From Aldrovandia affinis (taxonomy: Eukaryota; Chordata; Actinopteri; Notacanthiformes; Halosauridae), in NCBI GenBank assembly GCA_029706075.1, contig JAINUG010000037.1, positions 2,159,127 to 2,223,126 on the forward strand: DNA of 64,000 nt, given 5' to 3'. Below the pieces are notes generated by a model, which did not search any database, was not told the origin of the DNA, and saw nothing but the letters and a program-made list of their open reading frames with translations. Each line of letters opens with the position of its first letter. Within the stretch, counting starts at the first letter, position 1. Positions 47,492 to 60,929 of the stretch are shown one piece after another. The position numbers and the translations under genes were made by a program.

Positions 47492-50400
47492 TTTTTGCGC
47501 CTGTTTGGAGGGCTTCTGTCCTCACTCCTCCGGTGGTGGGGACTGGGGAAATCACAGGAAATGATTTTGTCAGAGATCAAATACTCACTGCTGAGAATCC
47601 TGGCACAAAACTGTTTCGTCATCTTCGGACAGCAGCAAAAGCAGTGTCCACAAGTGACCCCACGAGAGAGCGGACGCTCGTCCGCTTCGTGCCGAGAGCC
47701 AGTGTGCGCTTGTGCCTCCGCGGAGACCCTGAAATCTGGATCTGTTTTAAAGGCCCCACGCAGCTGCGACAGAAGAGCCAGTGTTCTCCGCTGCTACGAC
47801 AGCGTGAAGCTCCGCACAGGAAGCAGGAAACAGAAGAGCGCTGTTGACTGGGGTGCCTCTTTTTCTAGAACCAAAAAAACAGTACAGGAAGAGCAGAAGA
47901 AAAGAGAGAAGAAGAGAGAAAAAATAACCATTCAAGCCTGACTGAACATGATATTGCCAAGCCATTACTGCGCAGTGGGTTCTGAGTGTTGGGCAGCATT
48001 GTCCACTGCTTGGAGTATGTTCCATTTCGCCTTTTTATTAACGCCCCCACCCACCAGCCCCTGGTACTGCTGGAAATTCAGCGGAATCACCGTTTGAAAG
48101 GGGGGGGGGGTGCTGCAACACATAAGAAACCATTTGAGTTGACCCTCACCACTAAAGCCTATGTGCTTGTCCTCTCAGCAGAAGAGGTTTTGTGCTCCCA
48201 CAATGCTTTGCGCCAAAAGAATGCGGCCAGTGAATTTATAATGTAGCCTAAATCATGGAATCATGGAACCCCGAGGAAATGGAGTACGGTTGTTTAAGCG
48301 AGTGTCCCGCCTGTGTTCCTGTCACATATTTCTTACTTGAGAATTGTCCTCACTGGTGTACCACATGTGTAGACGGTACACGGTATCTATGAGTGAAGTG
48401 AATATATATATATACACAAATATATTTGTAGATAAATCCAACATTGTAATGACAGTGCCAGCTAAATGCATCAGAAGGGGACTTTAATGTTAACTTTGCA
48501 CTGGTCTCGCAATGTGTACAGTTTGCAAAATCTTTTTTTTGTGATTACAGGAAGCAAAATGAAGTAAGACTCGTGTCATAGCCTCTATTTTAGGATCAGG
48601 GCTTTTTTGGTGAACTTATTTTTAAGGCTTTTCACACCTTGTGAATAGAATATATTTAGCAACACCAACACCCCCAAACAGCCCCCCCCCTCTCCCCCAG
48701 GGATGATTTTGTGTACATAATAATGATCTGTTACTTTTACTGCACCACCAGTGCATGAGAACCAAGGCCGTTAATCAGCCCTGTTGATCGATGAAATGAG
48801 CAATCAGCCAGGCGTTGTGATGCTTTCCATAATTGCCATTCTTCCGTGAAGTAAACATGATCTATTTTTCAAGTAGGCCTAGATGGTTCTGCTTTACAAA
48901 TTGTTGAAACGCCATGCTGTGTGAAACTTATGATGGAACATCAAAGTGTTTCCTATGGTCAGCTATTCAAATGTTGGGCTTGAACATTTTTTTTCGTAAG
49001 GGAAACTGATTTGAATTAATGAGCAGCTGTTGGATTGCAGACAATGGCAACCTAAGGTCACTTCCTCTAACAGCCAGACTCAGGCAGACAGGCTGCAGCA
49101 GGCAGGCGCTCCACCGTCTCGAGCCGCGGCCCGGGGTCAGCGCTCACGCAGAACGTTGCGGTACTTTCGATCCAGGATCTGGTTACTGGTCCCGTATTCC
49201 TGCACCACCCAGTGTGTGTGGAAAAACACTGAAACTGATCCAAGATCAGTGCCTGGGGTAAAATCTAGGCTGACCGTAATAGCCCTGGATATCTCAGAAA
49301 TGCTCATGTGATCACCCCAGTGGTTCAAGTGGTACAGGTGAAAGCACACATTAAATGCTAGTTGTGCCCAAATGCTCTCAAACTGTTCAGTCATATTGGG
49401 ATATGAGGGTGCTGGATTCTAAAGCGAATGTGTAGCCTACATTCTGCATGTATTCATTCAGCAGTGTTTTATTCATAATTGATTGACACCTCTTTAAATA
49501 AATTATGTATTCCATCCCTGGTATGATGTGAACCAGTTTACGTAACGTCTTCCCTTTCGCTCTGTATTTACAATGTACTCATATTTGTCTTTGTCTTCCC
49601 CTGTTTTCAGCTGACGGCACCAGTGGCAGGACTACTGTAGTTACTGTTACGTCTACTTAACGATATCAAGAGGTTTTAAACCCTATACCATGTGTGATGC
49701 ATCAGTACATATTCTAAACGTACTCCGAACAAAAGCACGGCGAGGCAGTTAATACGCTTCTTAAAAAAAACCGTATTCTATAATTCCCAGAACAAGCATG
49801 ACATTCCTCTTTATTTACCAGTGGAAGCTTTGAGCATCACTTTTGAGAAACTGGAGCATGACTTATGCTCAACTGTCCGAAACTTTCTTGTCGGTCTCCT
49901 GCCCTGTGACTTCTCTACGGTTGTTTCACTCTGAGCTCTCGTTGCAAAATGGCCATCAAAAGCCTCTTGCACATGAGAAAGACTCAGAGCGATGTAATGA
50001 GCCGGCCAGGTTATTGGGGCAATAATAACAAGATGTATTTGAGATAGCCTGCCACAACAAGCTGTGCCAAATCCAAGCAGCGCCTCTTGGATTAGGATTC
50101 GAAGAAGCCTGTAGTGATTCTTCATTTTGAGCAGGGAAACCAGAACAAAAAGTTCTTAATTAAGAACTCACACCCAACGGCAATATCTTATAGAGAGAAG
50201 TGGATTCACTATGCATTGGTGCATGTACATATAATTTTGTGTTGATGTAAACAGTATCTTAGACATTTAACATTGGCAGGCCACAAGTTCAATTGCAGAA
50301 ACTGATCAGTGCAGTGTGCCTCAAAATTATAAGTGGGGCGGGGTACAATAGTTTAGAAAATGTGTAATATTTTATTACTTCCAACTTGAAGGCAACCTCA

Positions 50401-51896
50401 TTTCCTTCAAATAATTGACATTTTCTTTTAAATTGAGTTTTCCTTTAAAACAGGCACAGAAAGCAGCAAGCCATTCATAGCTCAAAAAAGGAGTTTCAGT
50501 GTGCACAGACCAGTCCAGATCAAGTGTCCGATCGATATGAACCGTGGTTTGGGTTTTATGAGCGTGTGCTGTGGTCGGTTTGGTCCTCGACACGATGAGC
50601 ATCAGGCACACAGTGGGCACCCCTCTGCAAGACCCTCACCCACGTGTGCAGATGCAAACCTCTCATTTATCCTTGGGGTTTTTCCCCCCCTGTCTTAGAA
50701 CTGTCTGTTTGCTTCGCTTTTCCCCTTCCCCTTCCCCTTTCCCTGAAAGGTCCACTGTTGTCGGCGGATAATTGACAACCAGGAAGTGCATTTGTTATAG
50801 TAGTGCAGGTGGTGGTTATTTACATGCATTTTACATACAGGTTATTACCAAAAAGTCCCATGTGATTTTTATAGCATGTTATTGACGGCACGGCCATAAT
50901 TGCTCTTGCGTGTAGTGACAGCAGACTCTGTGTACTTTGATGTGACGATATTTATTTACCTAAATGACCTGGATAGGTATTCTCAGCGTATCAGATTTCA
51001 AAACTGGCTTCAATTTCTGTTCCTTAAACTGTAACTTTCCTTAAACCTTTTGTTCCTAAAAGTCGTTCAGTTGTATAATAATATATAATCAAATATAATA
51101 ATCACATATAAGCTCTGTGTTTGCATGTGTGTAATCTGTATATGAATGTGTATTTTTACTCCTAATTCAATACGCCTCAAATAACAACAGATTTTCAACT
51201 GAAGATATTTTATTAAAACAAACAATTTCAATAGTCGCAGGTGCTGCTTTCGGGTGGAGAGGTTTTATGTTCAAGGTGTGGGGAGATTTCACATTCAGTT
51301 CTCGTTCCTGTATCACATCTTTGAAACCAAAAAGTTAACCTTTGGCGGTTAGACCAAATTGATAACTGCTACAGTCGTTGCTCTGCAGTTCCATAGCAGA
51401 AGGGCGTAGCACGTGTGGCTTTGGAGTGGGCCTGTGGGTTTGCCTGAAAGGCCTCCTATCGTGGTTGAGTTGAAATCAGTGAGAAATGAGGCAGAAATGG
51501 CACAGAGCAGGGTGATGTGGCAGGAGGGAAGGCCGCATGGTGACGGGATGGTGTGGAGGACGCCCCATTGATTGTAACACAACACGACTGCGCTTCCTTC
51601 TTTAAGTCAGTGAAAGTCACCCGTCGGCATCGGAAGGCCAGTGAAGTGAAAGAGGTCGATTTTGCTTGAGAAAAAACCGATCCGATTGCAGCTGTAGATC
51701 AGGGCCAGTGGCTGTCGGTTAATGGGGAAGGGGCTCCAACGTGAACTCTTGAGAGCTGGATAGATTCAGTGTGCTTAAATCAAATTCTCTCAACGCGAAA
51801 CGGTCGCAGCAATTCTAAAAGGCCGATTTTTCAATTTGTGGAACTCTGGTCATGAGGGGTTGAGGTGTCTCGCATCTCTTGATCCGCAGTTTCATA

Positions 51897-51900
51897 TCAT

Positions 51901-51937
<37 letters not shown>

Positions 51938-51955
51938 GTTATCATCATCATCTTT
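51897..51955. repeat. (TTA)n microsatellite
   Basis: A run of TTA units of nearly 40 bases is followed by ATC units. Confidence 0.95.
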
Positions 51956-54080
51956 ATCTCTGATCAAAAGTGAGGCCCCATTTAGTTCCATTTGCTGTCT
52001 TGTAATGGAGGGGGTAACCAATGGAGACTGCTGCAGCCCAAATGATGCTGCAGCTGGGAATGATCCCAAAGCCTGTGGGATAAGCAGGCACTCCCACGCA
52101 CTCTCTCTCCCTCTCTCTCTCTCTCCTCCCTCTCTATCCCTGCTGCCAGCGCTGGCAGCCTCTCCTCTCCTCTCCCTCAGGTAATCAGGTAATGGAGCTC
52201 CTGCAGGAGCACTAAATCCCCCTGGCCTGTACGCCTCCCTGAGGCTCCGCCCCTCTCCCCACACTCCCCGTCAATCAGCGAATGAAGCTTATCCACGAGC
52301 CAGACAGACCACACCTGCCGGGCGCCTCGGGAGAGTATTCCAGTGTTCGATGATAGGAATCAAGTCATTCAATATTTATGCACATATATTAAATATCAAA
52401 ATGCACGTCCCTGGTGCAGACGTGTTGGGGGCTGTGCTGTTTCTCCAGCCTCTCGGCCGGTGTACATTTCATCTCTCTTCCCCGGGTCCCACTAAATTCA
52501 ACACGAAAAGGAACTGACTCTGATTCTGCAGCGCGTTAATTCCAAAGAATTAGCAGGGGCTTTACGCGGGCATGCCTTCCAGCCGCACTTGGCTTCTGCT
52601 CCCTGGCAGACGGAGTATCGCGCCGGTGCGTTCGAGCTCCAAGTTGACGTGCGCTTATCTTATCTTATCAACGCTACTGTGCAAAGACTAGGCCCTTTTT
52701 GTAAGCAGCACCTTGGTAAAATGGTAAAAGCGTATTTGTGGCATTGAGCTGCTTCCTTCTGTAGGTTCTCAGCAGCACTTCCTTACCTTTGAAACTCTGA
52801 GCCGCAGAAGAGGGTTTGAAGACGTGCGACTGCCTTGATTTAACGCGTGTTGTCCCATTTCGGGGGAGGGCGACAACTGAAAAGTTTCCAAGTGAAGCAG
52901 AACCCTTTTGGCCGTGTCGTTGCGCAGCTGTCCGCGTGGTTACGGGTCAGGAAGGGCTCCTTTCTCTCACGCCATCGGCCCGGTATTTGAAGCGGCGCTG
53001 GTCGGAAAGCGTGCCCAGGGGATCCTCGGTGGTGGGATGGGACGCCCCCCGTCCCACGCTTCCTCTCCCATGGCCTGCCGGGGAACATCTGGGCCCTCTC
53101 GTGCCAAGTGGGACGAGGTCATCGCACGCTCGTCGCTGGCCTCTCGCAGGAAGCCCCCCTGACCCGGCCGGGCCGCCTGCTGGTCCTGTAATGGCTCTAA
53201 TGACAGCGCCGCTGCATCAAAGCTGGCTCCACGGCTCCACGGCCCGGGGGCCAGGCCAGGCGGGGGCCATGTCGGAAGGGCTGGGGTGGGGTAGGGTACA
53301 GGGCGGCGTGACAATGACAAGGCAGAGACGAGTACCTGAGCGAGGTTAGGAAGACTGCACTTTGTTACCTTTTGGACTACATGAGTGACACAATGTGATG
53401 GTCTCTTTGATGCGCACGGTAATGGGGTAATGACTGTCTCTGGTGTTTGAATGTGGGGGAAACCCGTCTCCCTGCAGAAAGCCAACAGGACCACAGTTAT
53501 TATGGCTTTTCCTTTGCTGTGGCATATCGTATATTGTCTGTGCATTGAGGTGGCACTCAGAGCCATTCAGTGTATAACTGTGTGTTCCAGTGAACAGTGT
53601 GTGCGTGTGTGCGTGCATGCGTGCGTGCGTGCGTGCGGGTGTGTGTGTGTGGGTGGGTGGTACTGCAACAAATTAACTGTGAGGTTGACCTCTTTGTCAC
53701 TCACCACACAGCCACAACTGCTGCTTCTGATGATAGCACTGCGTCTGCAGAAACGATCTCTGCATAATTTCACCTATCTCTTCATTCCATCTTCGTTTCA
53801 CGCGTTTCATCTCTGGCACTGTGAGTAATTCTGATAAAAGTCTGGTTGATTATGATGATTATAAAAAAAAATGTTTTTTTAAAAGGCAGAAAACATTAAG
53901 GCATGTCTCATAGCATAAAAACTGTTCAACTTGATCATGAAGAAGACTGCCACCTTCTATTAAAGTTAATTACCTCAGCATATGGAGTCTGGATATTGTT
54001 TCTTCTCATAACCCCTTATTGTTTTAATTGTAACTTTTTCACTCAAACCGTTCAGACTTTTTAATTTTTGTAATTTTTTT

Positions 54081-54336
54081 AATTTAGTAGCCAATTACAC
54101 CCGCTATTTTGTAGTGATGAAGGCGAAGCAACGTCTCCTCCAAGACGGCACTTGCCAGGCCGTCGACCGTAACCCGGTACTACAGGGCCACTCTTACGCG
54201 CAACGAACGTCCTGTCGGCTTCCCTCCCCCCCCTGGGGCGGACAGCCAATCGCCACCCCTGGTGGCACTCCCGGCCAGAGCCGACTCTCCGTGGCCAGTG
54301 TCGAACGTTGTAACCACTGGACCACGCGGGAGGCCT
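54081..54336 (-). repeat. tRNA-derived SINE, copy A
   Basis: Shares with 57571-57903 a tRNA-like head reading on the minus strand GGCCTCCCGCGTGGTCCAGT, with A box TGGTCCAGTGGT. The body contains TCTGGCCGGGAGTGCCACC and GGCTGTCCGCCCC. The B-box segment present in the other copy is deleted here, so this copy could not drive Pol III. Both copies end in the same AGCGGG..GTAATTGGCT segment. Confidence 0.8.
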
Positions 54337-55290
54337 TAACCTTATTTTTTTGATTGTGCCTGTTTTTTTCTCTGTGACACAGTAGAAGCGTGAGCTCTGT
54401 GCTTTCTGTCTCCTTGCTCCATTGCCCTAATTACGTTTTTATACAGATCGCCTCCTAATAACGGTGGTTTGTGCAGCTGGCAGCGCAGAGCTTCTCATCT
54501 ATGGTTTCCCTTCCTGCCGTCTTTGCCTGAGCGGGTAAATCGGCGTCAGTCTTGTGTGCGATGCGTAATTGAGGGAGCTAAGGGTTCGCAGTGATTACTG
54601 TACGCAGGTTTTGCCTGGGAGGTGAGGTCATTTGCATTTCAGACAGGCGGCCTGGGAACGCCGTGTGCGTGGGAACGCTCCGGCGCACGTGGAGCTCATA
54701 ATACCAGCTTTCAGAGCTGAACCCAAGCGTCTAACAGCCGCGCATAAGCCCAGGTCACTTTGCAGAAGGAAACAGGAAGCTTGCAAGCGTGGATAATCGA
54801 GAGATTGCAGCAGGTAATGCAGAGCGTGAGACGAGCACTTTGCCATTTCGTATGGAAATCGACACCCTTTCAACCGATCCTCTCGTGTTCCATTCTTTTT
54901 GCACAAATGTTCTCTTGACAGTGGCGCCGGTCAGTTCAAAGGTCAAATTCATAGAGCTAGACAATATTTGGTCTTTGTCATGCCTCTGCGATATTTTTAT
55001 CACACTTAAGGCATGTTTGGTACGTACAGGTAGAACGTCTCACTAATAGGATTTGGTTGTTTCATAACTGAAAGGATTTACTCGCCCTCCAAAGAGAATG
55101 AAGCAGACTCCCTCTAGTCTCGTACTCCCTCTCCATGTGATGGGGGAGGCCGAGAGCCAGCAGCTCTAATGGAAGAGTCTCATTAGGGATTAATTTAGCA
55201 GAGTTGCAGCGTGGGCGTGATTGCCTCAGAGATAATTCATGGTTGCTGTCAAGAAAAAAAAGGCAACAAATGCGACCCCCTGCCACCGAT

Positions 55291-55444
<154 letters not shown>

Positions 55445-57183
55445 CCCTTGTGTGTACGCTCTGAATATAGCCAAAGCAGCTTGGGAACAGCTATCCCTGC
55501 CATTGAGCCTCTGGGAGGTGCATTGCTGGGGAACAGGGCTCCTCACTTTGGGAGGCGCATTAGCAATGCGCTCCTCCCAGCTTTGCTCGCGTTTAAGAAG
55601 CCGTAGCGCTAATCCCCCGCCTGTCGATCCCTGTGGACTGCAGCCGCGAGCGAGACGTGCGAGAGGCCTCCTTTCCCGTAGGCCAGCGCAAAACCACACA
55701 TCCACCGCTAACGGGCACGGCTGTGTCTTCTTCACCTCAAGCTCCGTGGACAGTTCTGTCAGGACGCGTCGCTCCCCCACGCCCGTTCGCTCACGGTCCC
55801 ATCCGCCTGTCGCAGCTCTGTCTCCTCTCCCTCTCCTCCGCGGTTCAGACGTGCGCCCATCCCGGGATTCTGAATTGAACTGCGAGGCACGAGTTCTCAC
55901 AGCGGTCTGTTCCAGGAGCGCCTACGTCAAACCCCGCCGTTCGACTGACACACGATCCCCGTGGTGCGCTGCACGGCCACGCACCACCTTTTGTGCGGTG
56001 AGAGAACTCACCGAGGAGGCACTGCCACAATGTTCCCTAATCCTGCCAAATGTCCTTTTTTTTTTTTTTTGTCCCAACGCCAATTCCTTACTTGTGTTTT
56101 CTGATGGTGGATTAGTGGTAAGATTAACGCATCCGTGTAGGATTAAGAGTTGTGGGATATTTCTGAGATCTAGGCAGGCTCTTGCATAAGGGGGGAAAAA
56201 AAGTCTTACTAAAAAGGCATGTAAAGAGAGATAAAATGCATTTTTATGGGGGAGTGTTTCCTGCCCTGTATTCTGATTCTAGAATCCAAATCCCATTTTC
56301 AATTGAGTTCCTCCCGCAAGCCCGTCCACATCAAACTGTAATGGCATGCTGACACAAGCCAGGTGACTATGAAGACAGGAAAGTAATGGCTATTCCATTA
56401 GGATTCCTGCTGCACACCTGAACACAACCTTCAGAAGTCTCCGGTCTCCTTCGGTCTCCTACTCCTCTCCTCTATGTTCTTGACAATCAAATCCCCCCCC
56501 ACATGACCGCCCATGTTCCATTGTAGAATATCCTTCACAGTCTAGCAGTTATCACCTTAAAGCCCCCGCCCCCCCAACCCAAACACGCACTGTCTCTGAT
56601 GTACACAACGATTAAAATGTACATGCAGTTTCCTTTAACCTGAACTCGTGATATTCATGAAATTAGATGAGCTAATTGCCAGCGTGTGATGCCATAAGAC
56701 CTTCTCCAGCTCTTTAAGCTCGGCATCTAAAGCTGACCAGATTTCCTGTCTGTTCAGACATGACAGCAGTGTGTGCTGTGCGCGTGTATATATAGGCGAG
56801 ATGTGTTGTTTTGTCTCTGTTGGAGTGAGGCCTAAGGTTTGTTGCTCTGCTCACGTGGCCGTTTCTTCCCCCTTTGCCAGCTGTCCCTCCCTCCATGGCA
56901 GCTGTTGTGTTTCTGTGTGAGGGGCGTTGGAGCGTGAAACGCTCGGTGGAGGGGTTTTGCAGCGTAAAGAAGAATGGAAATATTGAACAATGCTGTTTGG
57001 CCTTTGTGCGGCGAAAACTGTTTATGGACAGTCGCTCGGCGCACCATTTCAAACCCGTACGCAGTATTGTCTGCAGAAATCTTGCAAAGGCTCAGCAGTA
57101 TTTCAGAGAACACTGTAAATTCAGCAGTGATGTCAATGACGGCCGTTTGTATGGAGTCAGCAATGAGTTGTACAGTGGTAGAA

Positions 57184-57275
57184 TCAGCTGTGTTGTAGAG
57201 CCCTTCAGTGTAGACTCAGCTGTGCTGTAGTGCCCCTCAGTGTAGACTCAGCTGTGCTGTAGAGCCCCTCAGTGC
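57184..57275. repeat. 32-bp minisatellite, about 2.8 copies
   Basis: Units starting TCAGCTGTGYTGTAGWGCCC occur at 57184, 57216 and 57248 with only a few differences. Weaker related words lie just upstream. Confidence 0.9.
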
Positions 57276-57320
57276 CTTTACTTGTTGCACCACCCGGGGT
57301 CCCCTTGTATTTCTTTTGTA

Positions 57321-57323
<3 letters not shown>

Positions 57324-57352
<29 letters not shown>
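57324..57352. repeat. (TG)n microsatellite
   Basis: About 14 TG units. Confidence 0.95.
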
Positions 57353-57570
57353 CAACAGCACTCGTGTTACCAAGGGCTTGCAAAATATGTGCCGTCTGTC
57401 GCCGTAGGCATCGTCTCAGTGCATTGTGTTACGAAGCTGATAAGATACCCCGCACGTTGCTTAAATACAGCGCCATACTCTGCTCCTTCTCCTGTAATTA
57501 CCTGACCTCTGACCCCCACGGTCACTACACCACACCACACACAGTCTTCGATTTTACCCAGTTTTTCTCC

Positions 57571-57903
57571 TAATTTGATAGCCAATTACTCCCGCTGTGC
57601 TTAGTTCAATCCCCTCCCTCATAGTTCGCTGCCGTAGCTCTGTGACCGGCAGTGACAAGGGTGAAGCGCTGCCTCCTCCGAGACAGCACTCGTCGTGCTG
57701 TCGACTGTAATTCCGGCACCCCAGAACCACTCCTGTGCGCAGCGAACTGTGTCGGCTTCCCCCCCCCCCCTGCCTGGGGCGGACAGCCAATTGCCGCCCC
57801 GGTGGCACTCCCGGCCAGAGCCGACTCTGGCGCGACGGGGAGTCGAACCCTGGTTGCCGTGGCCAGCGTCGGACGTTGAAACCACTAGACCACGCGGGAG
57901 GCC
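57571..57903 (-). repeat. tRNA-derived SINE, copy B (fuller)
   Basis: On the minus strand the head reads GGCCTCCCGCGTGGTCTAGT. The A box TGGTCTAGTGGT is at 57881-57892 and the B box GGGTTCGACT at 57841-57850, the spacing of a tRNA-type Pol III promoter. The body (GCCGGGAGTGCCACCGGGGC, GGCTGTCCGCCCCAGGC) matches copy A. The tail is AATTAGGAG-like rather than a long simple repeat. I recognise no published family name. Confidence 0.85.
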
Positions 57904-57943
57904 CACACACAGTCTTCTTACCCATATCCTGTCTCTGTTTCAG

Positions 57944-58008
57944 TGACGCAGGAGGCACCAGAGAGAGAGGACCCCTGAAGGGTGCCAGCGTGGCTTCGGT
58001 TCACCCAG
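57944..58008 (+). other. Candidate 65-base exon, gene unknown
   Basis: TCTCTGTTTCAG|TGACGCAGG and TTCACCCAG|GTGAGCCC are strong acceptor and donor sites 65 bases apart. Only one frame is open, giving DAGGTRERGPLKGASVASVH, which matches no family I know. It directly follows SINE copy B. It could be a small exon of the unidentified + strand gene or a chance pairing. Confidence 0.3.
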
Positions 58009-58133
58009 GTGAGCCCACCTGGCCCAACTTGACCCCTTAAGTCATTCTGATTTGAAACGTTCCCCTATAGGTAACGTCACTGTTAGACATCCATAATCCC
58101 TATCAGACTACTGTAGGTGTGGCTGGCGTGCTC

Positions 58134-58348
58134 TAGGACGGCAGTGTGGGGTCGAGGTTAAGGAGATGGGCTCGTGACCCGGAGGTTGCGGGTTCATTTC
58201 CCAGGTGGGGCGCTGGCGCTGTGCCTTTGAGCAGGGGCGCTCAGGGTGAACTGCTCCAGTACCGTAAATAGGCAGCTGTATAAATAGAAAATATGCAAAA
58301 TTTACACTGCCCTGGATCAGGGTGTCGGCTAAGCAAATAAATAATGCA
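58134..58348 (+). repeat. V-type tRNA SINE
   Basis: The head contains GTGGGGTCGAGGTTAAGGAG and a B box GCGGGTTCATTTCCC. The body has GTGCCTTTGAGCAGGGGCGC then GAACTGCTCCAGTACCGTAA. The tail has GGCAGCTGTATAAATAGAAA and CTGGATCAGGGTGTCGGCTA. This order matches the widespread fish SINE with 'TTGAGCAAGGC' body and 'CTGGATAAGAGCGTCTGCTAA' tail. The copy is nearly full length but moderately diverged. Confidence 0.8.
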
Positions 58349-59328
58349 AATAAACAGCACTCCAGCCAGCTCCCATGTGTGTGATGTAACATTTAGGGCC
58401 TTGATAACGGACCCCGAGTCTGGGTGTGAACATTTTAATGTTCCTCTCGGTCACGCCGTTAAACTCTGCAGGGGGCGGGGCTGCTCCCATGTAAGGCGGC
58501 GCCCCATCAATAAATGATTTGTGTCTGTCTCATTCGATTCCCCGCCTCTCATTCAGAGTGGCTGCAGAAGTGATTTTGCAGCACTTTCAAAGCCACTGCT
58601 GTTTTTATAACCCTGGTTAGAGAGTGAAGGGCTGTCGATTTTAGGGGGTTTTGAGCATCTGATATCAAATGGCTTGGGTACACAGCAATTTTGTGGCATA
58701 CTGCGCAGGAGCTGTCCATCTGTCTGTCTGATCTGTCTCTGTCTGATCAATTTGGAGATCGATCTGAAGTAGCCCACAGGGTCTAGGTGTGGAGGGTAGA
58801 GATCAATAGGGAACTGCTCCGGGAGTTGAAACTTTGCCAGAAGTGTTTAAGAACACGGTTACCCCAGCAGTCTCTTGGTTTGGAGGCTGCCAGTCAGGTC
58901 TTTTTGGTCTCTCAGAAGGGTGAATGTGGGGCAGACCCTCTGACTACACCCTCTCCTAGGAGTCACATCCTGATTCGCTTGGACGGGTTTCTGCCGAATC
59001 CCTTCTTCTAGAAATCATTGAGTGCTCGAGAAGCGATGAATAAATAAAAAGGTTCAGCATGACAGATGGGTGCCAGGCTTTCACCGGGACTGCGGAAAAC
59101 AGAACATGTCTAAAAAAATGTTTTAGAAAGGTAAATAAGGAAAAGCCAAGCGATGCCAAAGCAGATGGTTGATCGTGCCACAGCATTTAATGAGCCGGAC
59201 GAGTGAAGCAGAGCGACGTCGTGCTGTAGGTCTGAGTCCCTCCTCGCCCACTCCAGGTGCAACCTGCTGCCCCACTGAACCCCCCCCCACAGATACACCC
59301 TCTCTCGCACGCACGTATACCCACAGAC

Positions 59329-59331
<3 letters not shown>

Positions 59332-59393
<62 letters not shown>
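59332..59393. repeat. (CA)n microsatellite
   Basis: About 31 CA units without interruption. Confidence 0.97.
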
Positions 59394-59395
<2 letters not shown>

Positions 59396-60294
59396 ATCAA
59401 TGCTCTCATGCATTGCGTAGATGCGAGCATCCTCTTCAAACTTTAACTCGCGCCCAGACTCCCACGATTACTCAGCTGAGAAAAACCCCGGAGCAGAACT
59501 GAACAAATCTGTTTCCCTCGAACTCGCTGTGTGGTGGGGGTTATTGTTATTATATTTAATGCATGCAAGCCTCTGTTAAAAATATGAAACCGAGTGAGAG
59601 CTCTGCAAAAACAACACGGGATTCAAGGACTAGATGAAATCATTTACCATAAAGCGGCGATGACAGATTCACAGTGTGTTTAATATATTCCTTTTAAGTG
59701 AGGTCTTCTATTGACTTGGTATCACTCTTCCTCCCATTTCCTGCTCTCCAGCTCACCGAGACGCTGATTCAGACTCCTCTTACGGTTATTGCTGCACAGA
59801 CAACTCACACCTACAAAGTGCTTTTATATTTGAAAAATCAAAGTAAGAGAATGTAATGAACAGGAAGAGATGTGACCAATCAGCTCATTTGTTGCTCAGG
59901 GTTGTGCTGTCTCAGGAGTCCTCCCCAGCCTTGGTGTTGGGCTGCTGGGAGCCTGCTGATACAGGCATTTTTCACCATAAGAGTCCTGGTCTCTTGGGAC
60001 CGTGTGTAATGGGCAGAGTTCATTTGTGTTTCTCCCCTTTTGCTGCTCATTTTGTTGCTCCTTTTCTCCTTATTCCCGAGAGCTTGCATTCTTTCCGGAA
60101 TTGTGTTGAATGTTTATTTGAATGTTTCGTGCGATGAGGGGGGGTGAGGAATGCAGTTAAGTTTATGAGCAACGCGCGATTTGAGATCAGTGCAAGCGGC
60201 CAATGTCCAACTGCGATGAGTTAACCTATCCCCAGAGAGGAGCCGTTCTCTGCACTGGCTTCAGTTCAAAAGGTATTCAGAGAAGGAGGGGGGT

Positions 60295-60385
60295 CTATTT
60301 GAGCACCCCACCCCGCCCCTTCCCACCCCCCCCGCCCCTTCCCAGCCCCATCCCCCCCCAGCCCCTTCCCACTCCCCCCCCCATC
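60295..60385. repeat. C-rich low-complexity tract
   Basis: Repeated CCCCTTCCCA/CCCCGCCCC words give many C runs. On the minus strand the G runs are spaced closely enough for a possible G-quadruplex. Confidence 0.85.
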
Positions 60386-60929
60386 TGAGGGAATATTACA
60401 TATCAATGTCAGATGCGTTATTTGAAACTGGACTCTGACTTGTTTCTTGCTGCAGGCAAGATGGCATGCAGCCATTGTGTCTGCGGATCCACTCACAACT
60501 CTCTACTGTCACACCCCTCTCTACTCGCACACAAAGGTCTACTCTCACACCACTCTCCGTTCTCACTAAATTCACTTAAAACCCGGGCATCTCGTTTCCA
60601 AGCATACTGCAGTTTACCGGAGCCCCTGTGTCTGCTCGCGATCAATTTGCCCCACCCCTTGCTCGGTTTGCCCCTCGTGTCTGCGCGTAGAGCCAGCCAC
60701 TCACAGCCGTTTACCTGATGAGGATAATCAGTTGTCGTCCCGTGGAGACGGCTGACCAGCGTTCTTTCATTAGCGCTCTGCTCTGTTAAACCTGTGGTGT
60801 TTGCCTCCATGGTTACGGCTTAATTATGCTGTGTGCCCTAGGGGCTAACGGCTGCTTGAAGGTAACGTGGTTGCAGACCTTTGGCTGCACTCTGTATTTC
60901 TGCCCCATCGGGACAGCCTTTAGATTTCT

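Noticed and set aside
47296-47941. Several Cys/Val-rich and His/Thr-rich frames up to 191 codons
   Set aside because: Translations of the (TG)n tract.
49080-49260. Possible SINE or DNA-element remnant with ACTGATCCAAGATCAGTG
   Set aside because: One familiar fish-repeat word only; no boundaries or second diagnostic block.
52816-53566. Overlapping 177- and 199-codon frames on opposite strands
   Set aside because: Both lie in GC-rich DNA, are Pro/Gly/Arg-biased and match no family.
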